Below are positions 27,766-36,428 of a stretch of 64,000 nt of DNA, piece by piece. Location: assembly GCA_035477215.1 (NCBI GenBank), contig DATIKU010000031.1, forward strand, positions 62,001 through 126,000, read 5' to 3'. Positions within the stretch are counted from its first letter, which is position 1. Every line of letters starts with the position of its first letter. A program made the position numbers and the translations under genes. The stretch comes from Spirochaetota bacterium (GTDB taxonomy: Bacteria; Spirochaetota; UBA4802; UBA5368). The notes below the pieces were generated by a model that saw only the letters and a list, made by a program, of their open reading frames with translations, was not told where the DNA came from and searched no databases.

Positions 27766-30294
27766 ATGCTGACGACAGACAGAAACCAGGAAACCCTAAT
27801 GATAAACGACGAAAGCTACACCGACGAATCGGCCATCGACATCGATTCCAACCTTTTCGAAAGCGATCTCATCGCGATCGACCATGTTCTGCCGTCGCAG
27901 CTCTATCTCATCCCGATCAGGTACCGGCCGATCTTTCCGGGGATCGTCACCCCCCTCATCATATCGCAGGGGCGATTTTCCGACGCGATAGACCGTGTGC
28001 TCGGCACGACGCGCACGGTGGGGCTTGTGCTCCTTAAAGACGACGACGTCGAGGACATCCAGATGGCCGACCTCTGCACGCTCGGAACCGCCGCGAAAAT
28101 ACTGAAGAAGATCAACCTCCCCGACGGTGGCATCAACGTCCTCATCAACAGCATCAAGCGCTTCAGCGTCAAGAACGTCATATCGGAAAAGCCCCACATC
28201 GTCGTCGATGTCGAGTATCTCGACGACGACATGCCCAAAAAAAACATGGAGATCAAGGCGCTCACCCGCGCGGTGCTCTCGCAGCTGAAAATGCTCTCGG
28301 AAAACAATCCCCTCTTCACCGAGGAGATGAAACTCACCATGGTGAACGTGGACGAGCCGGGAAAGATCGCCGACTTCGTCACCTCGATCCTGAACCTCGA
28401 GAAGAACGAGTACCAGGATGTTCTGGAAACGATCAACGTCAAGCGACGCCTCGAGCGCGTCCTGCGCCTTCTCCAGAAGGAGATGGAGGTGCTGTCCATC
28501 CAGCGAAAGATCCAGAACCAGATAAACGAGAAGATAGACAAGCAGCAGCGGGAGTTTTTCCTGCGCGAGCAGCTCAAGGCAATCCGCTCGGAGCTTGGCG
28601 CGGAGGACGACGAACGCTCCCGCGAGGCCAGGGAGTGGAAAAAGAAGGCCGAGGAAGCCGGCCTGAAGGGCGAGGCGAAGGAAAAGATCGACGAGGAGAT
28701 GGAAAAGCTCTCGATGATGGACGCAAACTCAGCGGAGTACTCGGTAACGCGCAATTATATCGAAATCGTCCTTTCGCTTCCCTGGAGCAAGACAACCGTG
28801 GACTCGCTCGACATCAACCGCGCCGAGAAGATACTGAACCACGACCACTACGCGCTCGACGACGTGAAGAAGCGCATACTCGAATTCCTCGCCGTGCGCA
28901 AGCTAAAGCCCGACGCGCGCGGTTCGATCATCTGCCTGGTGGGCCCCCCCGGCGTCGGGAAAACCTCGCTCGGCAAGTCGATCGCGCGCGCGCTCAACAA
29001 GAAGTTTTTCCGCATGTCGCTCGGCGGGATGCGTGACGAGGCCGAGATAAAAGGGCACCGGCGCACCTATATCGGGGCCATGCCGGGAAAGATCATCCAG
29101 GGCATCAAGATCTGCAAGTCCCGCAATCCCGTCTTCATGCTCGACGAGATAGATAAACTCGGACAGAGCTTTCAGGGGGATCCGGCCTCGGCGCTCCTGG
29201 AGGTACTCGATCCCGAGCAGAACGTCGAGTTCCGCGACCATTACCTCGACGTGCCCTTCGATCTTTCGAGCGTGTTTTTCATCACCACGGCCAACACGCT
29301 CGACACCATCCCCCAGGTGCTCGTTGACCGCATGGAGACCATTCGCCTGTCAGGGTACATCACCGAGGAGAAATACGAAATCGCGCGCAGGTACCTCGTC
29401 CCCAAGCAGATAGAACGCCACGGCCTGCCGAAGGGCTCCATTAAAATCAACAAGAGCGGCTTTCTATATATCATCAACGCGTGGGCGCGGGAGGCCGGCG
29501 TTCGCAACCTCGAGCGGCAGATCGAACGCATCTGCCGCAAGACAGCCTCGACAACCGCCAGAACCGGGAAGGTCCCCCGGGCCGAACTGGGGAGCAAAGC
29601 CATACGGGAATACCTCGGGACGGAGATATACATCGACGACGAGATCACCGGAATGGACCGGCCTGGCATCGCGCTCGGACTGGCATGGACCGCGTACGGC
29701 GGGGCGACCCTCACTATCGAATCTATCGGCGTCGGCGCACAGAAGGGCGGCCTCATCAAACTCACCGGCCAGATGGGAGAGGTGATGGAAGAATCCGCGA
29801 ACATCGCCTTCAGCTACGTTCAGCACCTCTTCGCCGGCAACGATGGGGCCGAAAAATTCTTCCGAAACAATATCGTGCATCTCCACATCCCGGCAGGCGC
29901 GACGCCCAAGGATGGCCCATCGGCCGGCATAACCATGGCCTGCTCCATGTATTCGCTCGCCACGGGTTTGACCATGCGAAAAAACCTCGCCATGACAGGC
30001 GAGCTCACGCTGAGCGGAAGGGTTTTTCCGGTCGGCGGAATCAAGGAAAAGGTCATCGCGGCGCGACGGGCGAAGCTGAAGGAAATCATCATCCCCGTAC
30101 AGAACAAAAAAGACCTCGAGGAGATTCCCGAGTACGTAAAGAAAGGCTTGAAATTCCACGCGGTCGAGAGTATTACCGATGTAATTGGGATAGCCTTCAA
30201 TAAACAGAAAAAAGGAGAGTCCGGCGATGGCGGTAAAAAACCTGATGGAAGACATCGTAACAAGCGTGGCGCGCGAGGTCCTCAAAAAGGATAA
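27766..30294 (+). CDS. lon: ATP-dependent Lon protease
   Basis: The 842-residue Lon has the LON substrate-binding domain at about 40-240 (LYLIPIRYRPIFPG), a coiled linker, and an AAA domain with GPPGVGKTSLGKS near 391. The C-terminal peptidase has the catalytic serine in PKDGPSAGITM near 717 and lysine in GGIKEKVIAARRAKLKEI near 760. It degrades misfolded and regulatory proteins in the cytoplasm. A second start at ATG 27799, with AGGAAA upstream, is equally possible. The last about 25 residues are a basic, glycine-rich tail that overlaps the next gene by 68 bases. Confidence 0.95.
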   Translation: MLTTDRNQETLMINDESYTDESAIDIDSNLFESDLIAIDHVLPSQLYLIPIRYRPIFPGIVTPLIISQGRFSDAIDRVLGTTRTVGLVLLKDDDVEDIQMADLCTLGTAAKILKKINLPDGGINVLINSIKRFSVKNVISEKPHIVVDVEYLDDDMPKKNMEIKALTRAVLSQLKMLSENNPLFTEEMKLTMVNVDEPGKIADFVTSILNLEKNEYQDVLETINVKRRLERVLRLLQKEMEVLSIQRKIQNQINEKIDKQQREFFLREQLKAIRSELGAEDDERSREAREWKKKAEEAGLKGEAKEKIDEEMEKLSMMDANSAEYSVTRNYIEIVLSLPWSKTTVDSLDINRAEKILNHDHYALDDVKKRILEFLAVRKLKPDARGSIICLVGPPGVGKTSLGKSIARALNKKFFRMSLGGMRDEAEIKGHRRTYIGAMPGKIIQGIKICKSRNPVFMLDEIDKLGQSFQGDPASALLEVLDPEQNVEFRDHYLDVPFDLSSVFFITTANTLDTIPQVLVDRMETIRLSGYITEEKYEIARRYLVPKQIERHGLPKGSIKINKSGFLYIINAWAREAGVRNLERQIERICRKTASTTARTGKVPRAELGSKAIREYLGTEIYIDDEITGMDRPGIALGLAWTAYGGATLTIESIGVGAQKGGLIKLTGQMGEVMEESANIAFSYVQHLFAGNDGAEKFFRNNIVHLHIPAGATPKDGPSAGITMACSMYSLATGLTMRKNLAMTGELTLSGRVFPVGGIKEKVIAARRAKLKEIIIPVQNKKDLEEIPEYVKKGLKFHAVESITDVIGIAFNKQKKGESGDGGKKPDGRHRNKRGARGPQKG

Positions 30295-30898
30295 CGATAT
30301 ACCCAAGGCCGAAATATACGAGCAGGACATCATCGCGTACGTCCTCAACCGCGTACCGGCGCGCTATATTACCAGCGAGCGCGGCATCATACACGGCAAG
30401 CTCGAATCGCGCTTCAAGTTCCAGCAGCGCACCGATATTCTCTTTCTCATCCAGGAAGCCATACAGAACATTCGCAACCGCCGCGCATCGAGCCCCTCAA
30501 GCGTCGAGGAACTGGCCGTTCGCGAGCGCATGCTCCCGCACATCATGGGGGAGGCCCTCGAGGAAACCACCTTTTCGATAATACCCGGCGTCGATGTCAC
30601 GCTTCTGTACAAGGGCAAACCCGCCGCGATGATCGACGAAAGCTGGACGAATCCCTACACCACGAACAAGGCGACCAAAGGCTATTTCCACTTTTGGCCC
30701 TCGTACATCGAGAAGCAAATGGACGAGAAAAAGGACATTCCGTTTACAATAACCTTTGCCCACAAGAAATTCGCCTCAAAGCAGATTGAGCTTTCGCTCC
30801 GCGTCCCGGACACTATCAATCTCTACGAGTCACGCATCATCCCGATCACACTGATGCAGATCAAGGATGGCGTGGATATTTCCTTCCTGTACGAATAG
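30227..30898 (+). CDS. ComFB-domain protein
   Basis: The N-terminal about 90 residues match the ComFB family: NLMEDIVTSVAREVL, then IIAYVLNRVPARYITSERG. The four cysteines of Bacillus ComFB are absent; EIYEQD stands where a cysteine pair would be. The remaining 130 residues are a beta-rich region unknown to me (LYKGKPAAMIDESWTNPY). ComFB-type proteins in cyanobacteria have been described as cyclic di-GMP receptors, so a second-messenger role is possible here (inference). The start lies 68 bases inside lon, behind AGGAGAG, so the two genes are probably translationally coupled. Confidence 0.72.
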   Translation: MAVKNLMEDIVTSVAREVLKKDNDIPKAEIYEQDIIAYVLNRVPARYITSERGIIHGKLESRFKFQQRTDILFLIQEAIQNIRNRRASSPSSVEELAVRERMLPHIMGEALEETTFSIIPGVDVTLLYKGKPAAMIDESWTNPYTTNKATKGYFHFWPSYIEKQMDEKKDIPFTITFAHKKFASKQIELSLRVPDTINLYESRIIPITLMQIKDGVDISFLYE

Positions 30899-30910
30899 GC
30901 GGCTGAATCG

Positions 30911-32194
30911 ATGAACCGACCGATACTCGCTCTTCCCCTTGTCCTGTTTCTCGTCGCGTTTCCCTCCGCGGGGAGCGCCCAGGTAAGGGGCACCGCGATG
31001 GGCAACCTCGTGACCGTGATCTCCGACGGACCGTTCGACACCGCCCGCAACCCCGCCCTGCTCGCCCTGCAGCCGGCCGACCACGCGGCCGCCGCCTTCG
31101 TCCGCTACCGGGCGGTGGACGATTCCGACATCGATTATAATTCATCATTACCAATCAGCGTCGGCGAGCCGTCAACATTCAATGCCGGCGGCGTGGTTTC
31201 GTATTCGATGAAGCTTTCAGGTTCCGTGCTGGGGTTTGTCTTCGGAGAGATGGCGGGAGACCTTGTTTCCTATAGAGAATCGAGAAATACATTCTATGCC
31301 ATAACCGAAGAAATTGAAAAGGAAAAGATATTCGAGGTCAACCCGTCGCTGGCCGTGGCGCTTGCCCTTCCGCTCACCGACGGCTCCTCAATCGGGTTCC
31401 AGCTTATAACGGCCGTCGGGTACAAGCGCGCGGACAAAACAAAGGACTACTTGAGCGGCCCAATAATCGCCAGCCTCGATACTCAGAAAACCGACCAGTC
31501 ACTCTCGGCACGTGCAGGTTTCGGGTATTCATTGCGGACGCCCAAAACACAGGCTGGTTTTTTGCTGCGTTCGGGCACGATAACCCTGAGGAAGCAGGAG
31601 CTCGAGTACAATCACGTCGAATATGATCTCGCGGCTCCGGAAATCAGCGGCTCGAACAGCACCCCGTATAAAGCTTATTACACCGAAAGCCCCCAGTTCG
31701 TCGTCGGCGGCTATCACCGCCTCTCGCCGCTCGTCGGTTTTGCGCTCGAGGCGGCCTATATGCTTTCAAACACATCGTACAACAGGGAGCGCGATCTCAC
31801 AACGAGCGTGTTGGACGGCGGCAGTGATTCCATCACCCCGTTCAGCCGCAATTTCACCATCACCACCGACGCGTCGATGCAGTTCAAGGGCGGAATCGAA
31901 TTCAATGTGATGGAAGGGCTCGCCTTCACCTTCGGCACCGGATACGACTACCGGGAATCCTCACAGGAGAGCGAGACCATCGGACGCGTCAGCATTCGTT
32001 CGAAGATGGAGATACTCTACGCGACGCTGGGGGCGCACTATTCACTGAATCAGGCCACCGGCATTTCGGTACTCGTCTCCGGCGGACGCTTAAAAATGGA
32101 CGCGAAGCTCGAACAGGAAAGCCTGTATTCGATCGATATCGACAGCACGATCATGATCGTCGACGCCGGTATCGCCATCACCACGCGATACTGA
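30911..32194 (+). CDS. Outer membrane beta-barrel protein
   Basis: The 427-residue protein has a signal peptide (FLVAFPSAGSAQ). Near the N-terminus it has TARNPALLALQ, the NPA pattern seen in FadL/OmpP1-type and spirochaete UPF0164 barrels. The rest is a series of amphipathic alternating strands (GFQLITAVGYKRAD, FVVGGYHRLSPLVGFALEAAY) ending in an aromatic residue, IAITTRY. It probably resides in the outer membrane and may pass hydrophobic substrates, but the FadL link is weak. It begins twelve bases after the ComFB-like gene and is likely in the same operon. Confidence 0.72.
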   Translation: MNRPILALPLVLFLVAFPSAGSAQVRGTAMGNLVTVISDGPFDTARNPALLALQPADHAAAAFVRYRAVDDSDIDYNSSLPISVGEPSTFNAGGVVSYSMKLSGSVLGFVFGEMAGDLVSYRESRNTFYAITEEIEKEKIFEVNPSLAVALALPLTDGSSIGFQLITAVGYKRADKTKDYLSGPIIASLDTQKTDQSLSARAGFGYSLRTPKTQAGFLLRSGTITLRKQELEYNHVEYDLAAPEISGSNSTPYKAYYTESPQFVVGGYHRLSPLVGFALEAAYMLSNTSYNRERDLTTSVLDGGSDSITPFSRNFTITTDASMQFKGGIEFNVMEGLAFTFGTGYDYRESSQESETIGRVSIRSKMEILYATLGAHYSLNQATGISVLVSGGRLKMDAKLEQESLYSIDIDSTIMIVDAGIAITTRY

Positions 32195-32203
32195 TACGGG
32201 CCC

Positions 32204-34384
32204 TCAGCACATCACCTCGCTCAGAAACCTCTCCACGCGCCGGAATACTCTCTGCGAGCCCTCGCCGTTCACTATGCCGTGCCGTTCGGCATAGAGCCTG
32301 CAGAGCTCCTTGTCGGTGCCCCCGATCAGATCGAAGATCTCGATACCGCTCGCCGGGTTCACCACCGGGTCCTTCGATCCCTGCACGATGAGCGCGGGAA
32401 CATGAAGGTTTTTCAGCCGTTTCTCGACGACATCCATGAATTTTTCGAGCTCGGCGACCCCGCTTATCGGGTTTCGGAAATAGTTTATATGGCGGTTCTC
32501 CGGTTCGTTCTTCACGTACTCCATCTTTCCCCGGCCAACGCGCAGTTTATTCAGAAAGCTGTTCCACAGCACCACCGTCGAGGCCAGGCGCGAACCGATG
32601 TTGTTGACCTTGAGCGGAGCGTTGATCGAAACAACACCCCTGAATGCATCCGGCCTGTTGATCGCCTGGAAGAGCGCCACGCCCGCCCCGGTCGAGAATC
32701 CCGCCACCGCTATTTTTTTTACGGTGTTTTTCAGCACGATCAGGCCGCGATTCGCCGACTCGTACCATTCTTCCCACTTCCTCGAGGCGAGGTCCTCGGG
32801 GGCGGTGCCATGGCCCCGCAGACGCACGCCGTACACCGTGTATCCCGCCCGGTACAGGTACTCGCCGAGCGCGCGGACCTCCTCGGGCGCCGCCATATAG
32901 CCGTGGATGAGAAGAATGCCCCTGCGGCCGAAAAACCGTTTTAAAAAAAACGGCCTGCCGATGTTCCGGGGCTTGCTCTCGCCGTCGAGGTAATATTTTT
33001 CGTAATCGCTTTCGAAAACGTCTCGGTCCAGCTCGAGAAACCGCTTCCTGATTTTTCTACGGACCAGGCACGACGGAAGTCTCATAACCGAATCGAGGGC
33101 CGAGGCGACGGCCCCAAGCGGTTCGATCTCGTTTTTAAGCACCTCGACGATATTGTCCCGGCGTATGTCGTGGAACTCGTACGGCCGCGAGAAGCGCTCG
33201 CGGTTTTTATAGATGGCCTTCCCGTCCTCGACAACAAGCCCGTCCGATTTCGCCGCGTCCATAAAGCTCTCGAAGCGCCCGTGCGCATCTCCCGTAAGGA
33301 GGTAGCGCTGTTTGAGTGAAAGCGAGGTGTGCGCCGATTGCATCGGATGTCCCTGCACCCGGTCGATCGCCAGAAACGCCCGATTCTTGAAATCCTGCAC
33401 GTCGATCCGCTTTCTCCTGTATTTCTCGAGAAGGTAGGCGAAGACGTGGTCGTGGTTAACCGTGGTCATACCGTATATCGACTCCATATAGCGCTGCATA
33501 AGCGCGAGCGCCTCCCGCCCGAATTGGAGTGCGCTCTTCGTCTCCTCCCCGGAAATATAGAGCGCGTGGTCATGCACCCGTCGGTCGTACCTTCTTCCCG
33601 ACAGGTACGCGCCCGGGGCTATGGGCGGCCCGAAGTTGATGTCGATATCGACCCCCTCGCTGAGCATCGTCCCTTCAACTTCAAGCTCCTCCTCTATACG
33701 GTCGGGGAGTTTTTCCACGAAAAGGTGGGCCAGCCTGTTGACGATGTTGTTCCGGGCGCGTATCGGGAAATAAGTGATATTGACGGGTATTATAACGCTT
33801 TCGATTTGCGCGCTCTCGACCGCCTTTTCGCGCGAAGCTATTTCGAAATGCGCCATGTATTCATTCACGCCCTCGGTGTAACCGGTTTCGAGAAAATGCC
33901 TGAGCTTCGCCCGATAGAACTCGGCCCGCAGCGCCAGAAGTCCCGCGCCCGTGTGCGGCGGGCGGCGGATCCCCGCGTTGTAGATCATGAACTTGCCGCG
34001 CTCGACGAGCTTTTTGTCCTTTACCATCTGGCCTTCGGGGAAGATCATACACGAGTGGTCCCCCCGAAGCAGCCCGCCTATCATCTTCCGGTCGCGTTCG
34101 GGGTCGCGCGTCGAAATCGCCCCGAGCTTCTCGAGGTATTTTCCGAAGCCGCCGCTGAAAAAGTCAACGTGGGCAAGTGCGAACAGGTCCATCCCAGCCG
34201 CCTTTTCGATGATGTACGGAAGAAAAAAGGTCTCCATCCGCGTGAAATGGTTCACGACGTACACCGCCGGTCCGGCGGGCAGGTTCTCATCCCCGTGAGT
34301 GCGGATATCGGCATTGGTCGCCTTGATCAGGGCCTGCAGCGCGAGCTTGGTTACTCCCTTTACAAAACCAGAGGTCTTCTTCAT
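32204..34384 (-). CDS. Fusion of PlsC-like acyltransferase and alpha/beta hydrolase
   Basis: The N-terminal about 250 residues form a glycerolipid acyltransferase: the catalytic histidine motif reads NHFTRMET (HX4E in place of HX4D), followed by CMIFPEGQM. From about 480 a separate alpha/beta hydrolase begins: GILLIHGYMAAPEEV, the serine nucleophile in GFSTGAG near 561, the aspartate in QGSKDPVVNP and a terminal histidine in RHGIVN. The region between is unknown. Such fusions could make and hydrolyse acyl esters in lipid remodelling (inference). No membrane helix is obvious. It is convergent with the beta-barrel gene, nine bases away. Confidence 0.8.
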   Translation of the reverse strand: MKKTSGFVKGVTKLALQALIKATNADIRTHGDENLPAGPAVYVVNHFTRMETFFLPYIIEKAAGMDLFALAHVDFFSGGFGKYLEKLGAISTRDPERDRKMIGGLLRGDHSCMIFPEGQMVKDKKLVERGKFMIYNAGIRRPPHTGAGLLALRAEFYRAKLRHFLETGYTEGVNEYMAHFEIASREKAVESAQIESVIIPVNITYFPIRARNNIVNRLAHLFVEKLPDRIEEELEVEGTMLSEGVDIDINFGPPIAPGAYLSGRRYDRRVHDHALYISGEETKSALQFGREALALMQRYMESIYGMTTVNHDHVFAYLLEKYRRKRIDVQDFKNRAFLAIDRVQGHPMQSAHTSLSLKQRYLLTGDAHGRFESFMDAAKSDGLVVEDGKAIYKNRERFSRPYEFHDIRRDNIVEVLKNEIEPLGAVASALDSVMRLPSCLVRRKIRKRFLELDRDVFESDYEKYYLDGESKPRNIGRPFFLKRFFGRRGILLIHGYMAAPEEVRALGEYLYRAGYTVYGVRLRGHGTAPEDLASRKWEEWYESANRGLIVLKNTVKKIAVAGFSTGAGVALFQAINRPDAFRGVVSINAPLKVNNIGSRLASTVVLWNSFLNKLRVGRGKMEYVKNEPENRHINYFRNPISGVAELEKFMDVVEKRLKNLHVPALIVQGSKDPVVNPASGIEIFDLIGGTDKELCRLYAERHGIVNGEGSQRVFRRVERFLSEVMC

Positions 34385-34475
34385 CCCGCCATCCTCATTC
34401 CGTAATCAACTGTGCTTTGACATAACCGGGCGATACCCCCGCCCTCTCTGCGCCCGCGGGGCAACGGCACCAAAT

Positions 34476-34892
34476 TTAATGCCTGCCCGCCAGGTAGTCG
34501 GCGATGATCTCGCCGTGGTCGAACGCCATGTCGGCCGGCATTTCACCGGGAGAAAACACCGCCGCCTCGGCCGCGTCATCGGCCCCGGCGGGCGTTCCCG
34601 TTGCGCGCGCGACAAACACGGTGCTGATGGTATGCCCCCGCGGGTCGCGCCGCGGGTCCGAATAGGTGTGGAACTGGCGCACCAGCTCCACTCGGAGCGA
34701 AGTCTCCTCAAGCGCCTCCCGTACCGCCGCCGCCTCGAGCGATTCACCGTAATCGACGAAGCCCCCCGGCAGCGCCCATCCGTACGGAGGGTTTTTGCGG
34801 CGGATCAGCACAATCCCCCTTCCCCCGTCCGGGCGCCCTGTTTCGATGATTAGATCGACCGTCGGCACCGGGTTACGATACGCGTTTGCCAT
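34476..34892 (-). CDS. Nudix hydrolase
   Basis: The 138-residue protein has a complete Nudix box, G-x5-E-x7-REALEET ([22 protein letters not shown]), whose glutamates bind the metal. The preceding [10 protein letters not shown] and following R-DPRGHTIS resemble ADP-ribose pyrophosphatase/NUDT enzymes. It probably hydrolyses a nucleoside diphosphate derivative. The stop of the upstream PAS/ATPase gene is three bases before its start, so they form a two-gene unit. Confidence 0.85.
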   Translation of the reverse strand: MANAYRNPVPTVDLIIETGRPDGGRGIVLIRRKNPPYGWALPGGFVDYGESLEAAAVREALEETSLRVELVRQFHTYSDPRRDPRGHTISTVFVARATGTPAGADDAAEAAVFSPGEMPADMAFDHGEIIADYLAGRH

Positions 34893-34895
34893 ACT

Positions 34896-36098
34896 TTACG
34901 CGCTCCTCCTGTCGAAATAACGCGTCAGCGTCACCTCCCGGCCATCCTCGTTGAAGGAAACATGAAAAACATTCCGCACGAGATGAAGCCCCACACCGTG
35001 AAAATTCTCAAGCAGTTGCTCTCCGATACTAACCGGGACATCGCCGAGATATTTCCTCCAGTCGAAACCACGCCCTTCGTCGCGGACGGTGTACACAACC
35101 TTGTTTTCGTCGAGCACGTAGGACACATGTACCTTCCTGTTTTTCAGCAAATCCCGGTCCGACTCGGTGATTACGACGTCCCAGTAATTTCCCTTTCTCT
35201 TTTTCAATTCCGTCTTTCTATCGAAATCTATTTCAAGGTTCCCATGCTCCACGGCATTGATAAGGACCTCCTGCAGAGCCATCTGCACCAGGTAAACCTG
35301 GCCACGGTTCAGGTATCGCTGAAGGTTACGCGTAAGCCGGTATGACAGGCTGTACAGCAGCGTTAGGTTGTTGTCCATTACATAGTGGCTCGTTTCGCGT
35401 TCCAGGAACAGACTTGTCAGGTTATCGTCCGACACCTGGCGGCCCGTTACCAGTATGTTCTGGAGTTCTCCTTCCTTCAAAATGGGAATCATGCGAAAGC
35501 TTACGGTGCGTATCTCCCCGCTGGAACAGTCCCGCAGCGGGCAGGTGAAATCGGCCTCGTTTCCCCAGAACACGTCCCTGAAGCGGTCGAGCAGGATGTA
35601 TCCGAGGTGTGAGTCCTTTTCGAAAAAACTCCGGTCGAGTATCTGCCGCAGGGGCTTTCCGACGAGCTCTCCTTTCGGAACGCCGACGAGATTGTCGAAG
35701 TTCCGGTTGAACGCGACGATCTGGCCGAACATGTTGAGCACCACGAAGATCTCGTCGGTATACTCCATCATCAGATTTTTCCACCTGATCTCATAGCTCA
35801 GGTCCTCGATCGAGGCCCGCATTTCGCCGGCCTTTTTCCGGTAAATCCAGATCGCCACGGGTGATACGACCGAAAGAATGACCCACAGCAGCACCACTTC
35901 ATTAAAAGAAGGGAGCCGGCGAAAAAGCACCAGCGAGGACGCGAGCCAAATCAGGGGAAGCACGACGACATTGGTCGCCAGGAAAAGGGCGAGACCGCCG
36001 GTCAAGGCCATCGTGCCCGCCTTTCCGAAACACGTGGAGAGTACACGGGCCCGCAACGAGGGGGGGCGTGCTCTTTTATAATTATTTTCCGATATCAA
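34896..36098 (-). CDS. Membrane PAS protein with RsbW-like ATPase domain
   Basis: The 400-residue protein has two N-terminal helices (about 28-60 and 66-88). A PAS domain follows (about 110-225; EIFVVLNMFGQIVAFNRNF). A C-terminal HATPase domain has the N-box ALQEVLINAVEHGN near 275 and the G1 box VRDEGRGFDW near 343. No phospho-acceptor histidine (H-box) is visible between them. The ATPase is therefore of the HATPase_c_2/RsbW type, so it may be an anti-sigma or switch kinase rather than a two-component histidine kinase. It stands with a Nudix gene in a short unit. Confidence 0.75.
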   Translation of the reverse strand: MISENNYKRARPPSLRARVLSTCFGKAGTMALTGGLALFLATNVVVLPLIWLASSLVLFRRLPSFNEVVLLWVILSVVSPVAIWIYRKKAGEMRASIEDLSYEIRWKNLMMEYTDEIFVVLNMFGQIVAFNRNFDNLVGVPKGELVGKPLRQILDRSFFEKDSHLGYILLDRFRDVFWGNEADFTCPLRDCSSGEIRTVSFRMIPILKEGELQNILVTGRQVSDDNLTSLFLERETSHYVMDNNLTLLYSLSYRLTRNLQRYLNRGQVYLVQMALQEVLINAVEHGNLEIDFDRKTELKKRKGNYWDVVITESDRDLLKNRKVHVSYVLDENKVVYTVRDEGRGFDWRKYLGDVPVSIGEQLLENFHGVGLHLVRNVFHVSFNEDGREVTLTRYFDRRSA

Positions 36099-36428
36099 GA
36101 ATTACTTCCTTTCAGCCACCGCCTGCCCCAGTGAGACCCGAAAATCCAAAATAAATCAAGCAGATTTGTCCCGGCGAGCGCATATAACGCCATAAACCAA
36201 CTCGCCGCCAAATGAAGGCTTCCGATGGCTTATGCCGCATGCCGGGCGGGTTTACCGCCTCAGTCCCTAATCCGAAATCCATCCCGCTCCCCCGCCGCGG
36301 AAGAGAGGGCGGGCGGCGCTTTCCATTCAGTTTCATTACCCATGGTAATTGTTCTTGAAAAATTCGATAAGCCGCTTTATAGCTTTTACATTGTAAAAGG
36401 ATCCCCCCGGCAGGTACCGAGGCGGTAA
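36099..36428 (+). other. Divergent region upstream of the acyl-CoA synthetase gene
   Basis: This 330-base gap lies between the minus-strand PAS protein and the plus-strand synthetase. Its right end holds the promoter and dyad described separately. The rest shows only small shadow frames, with no ribosome site or recognisable product. Confidence 0.5.
36355..36399 (+). promoter_or_regulatory. Promoter and dyad before the acyl-CoA synthetase gene
   Basis: TTGAAA (36355-36360) and TATAGC (36378-36383) are spaced by 17 bases. Directly after the -10 box is a perfect dyad, CTTTTAC-ATT-GTAAAAG (36383-36399), placed over the expected start of transcription. Like the thiolase promoter, a fatty-acid gene thus carries an A/T-rich dyad, but the two sequences share only short pieces (TTGTA). 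Confidence 0.45.
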
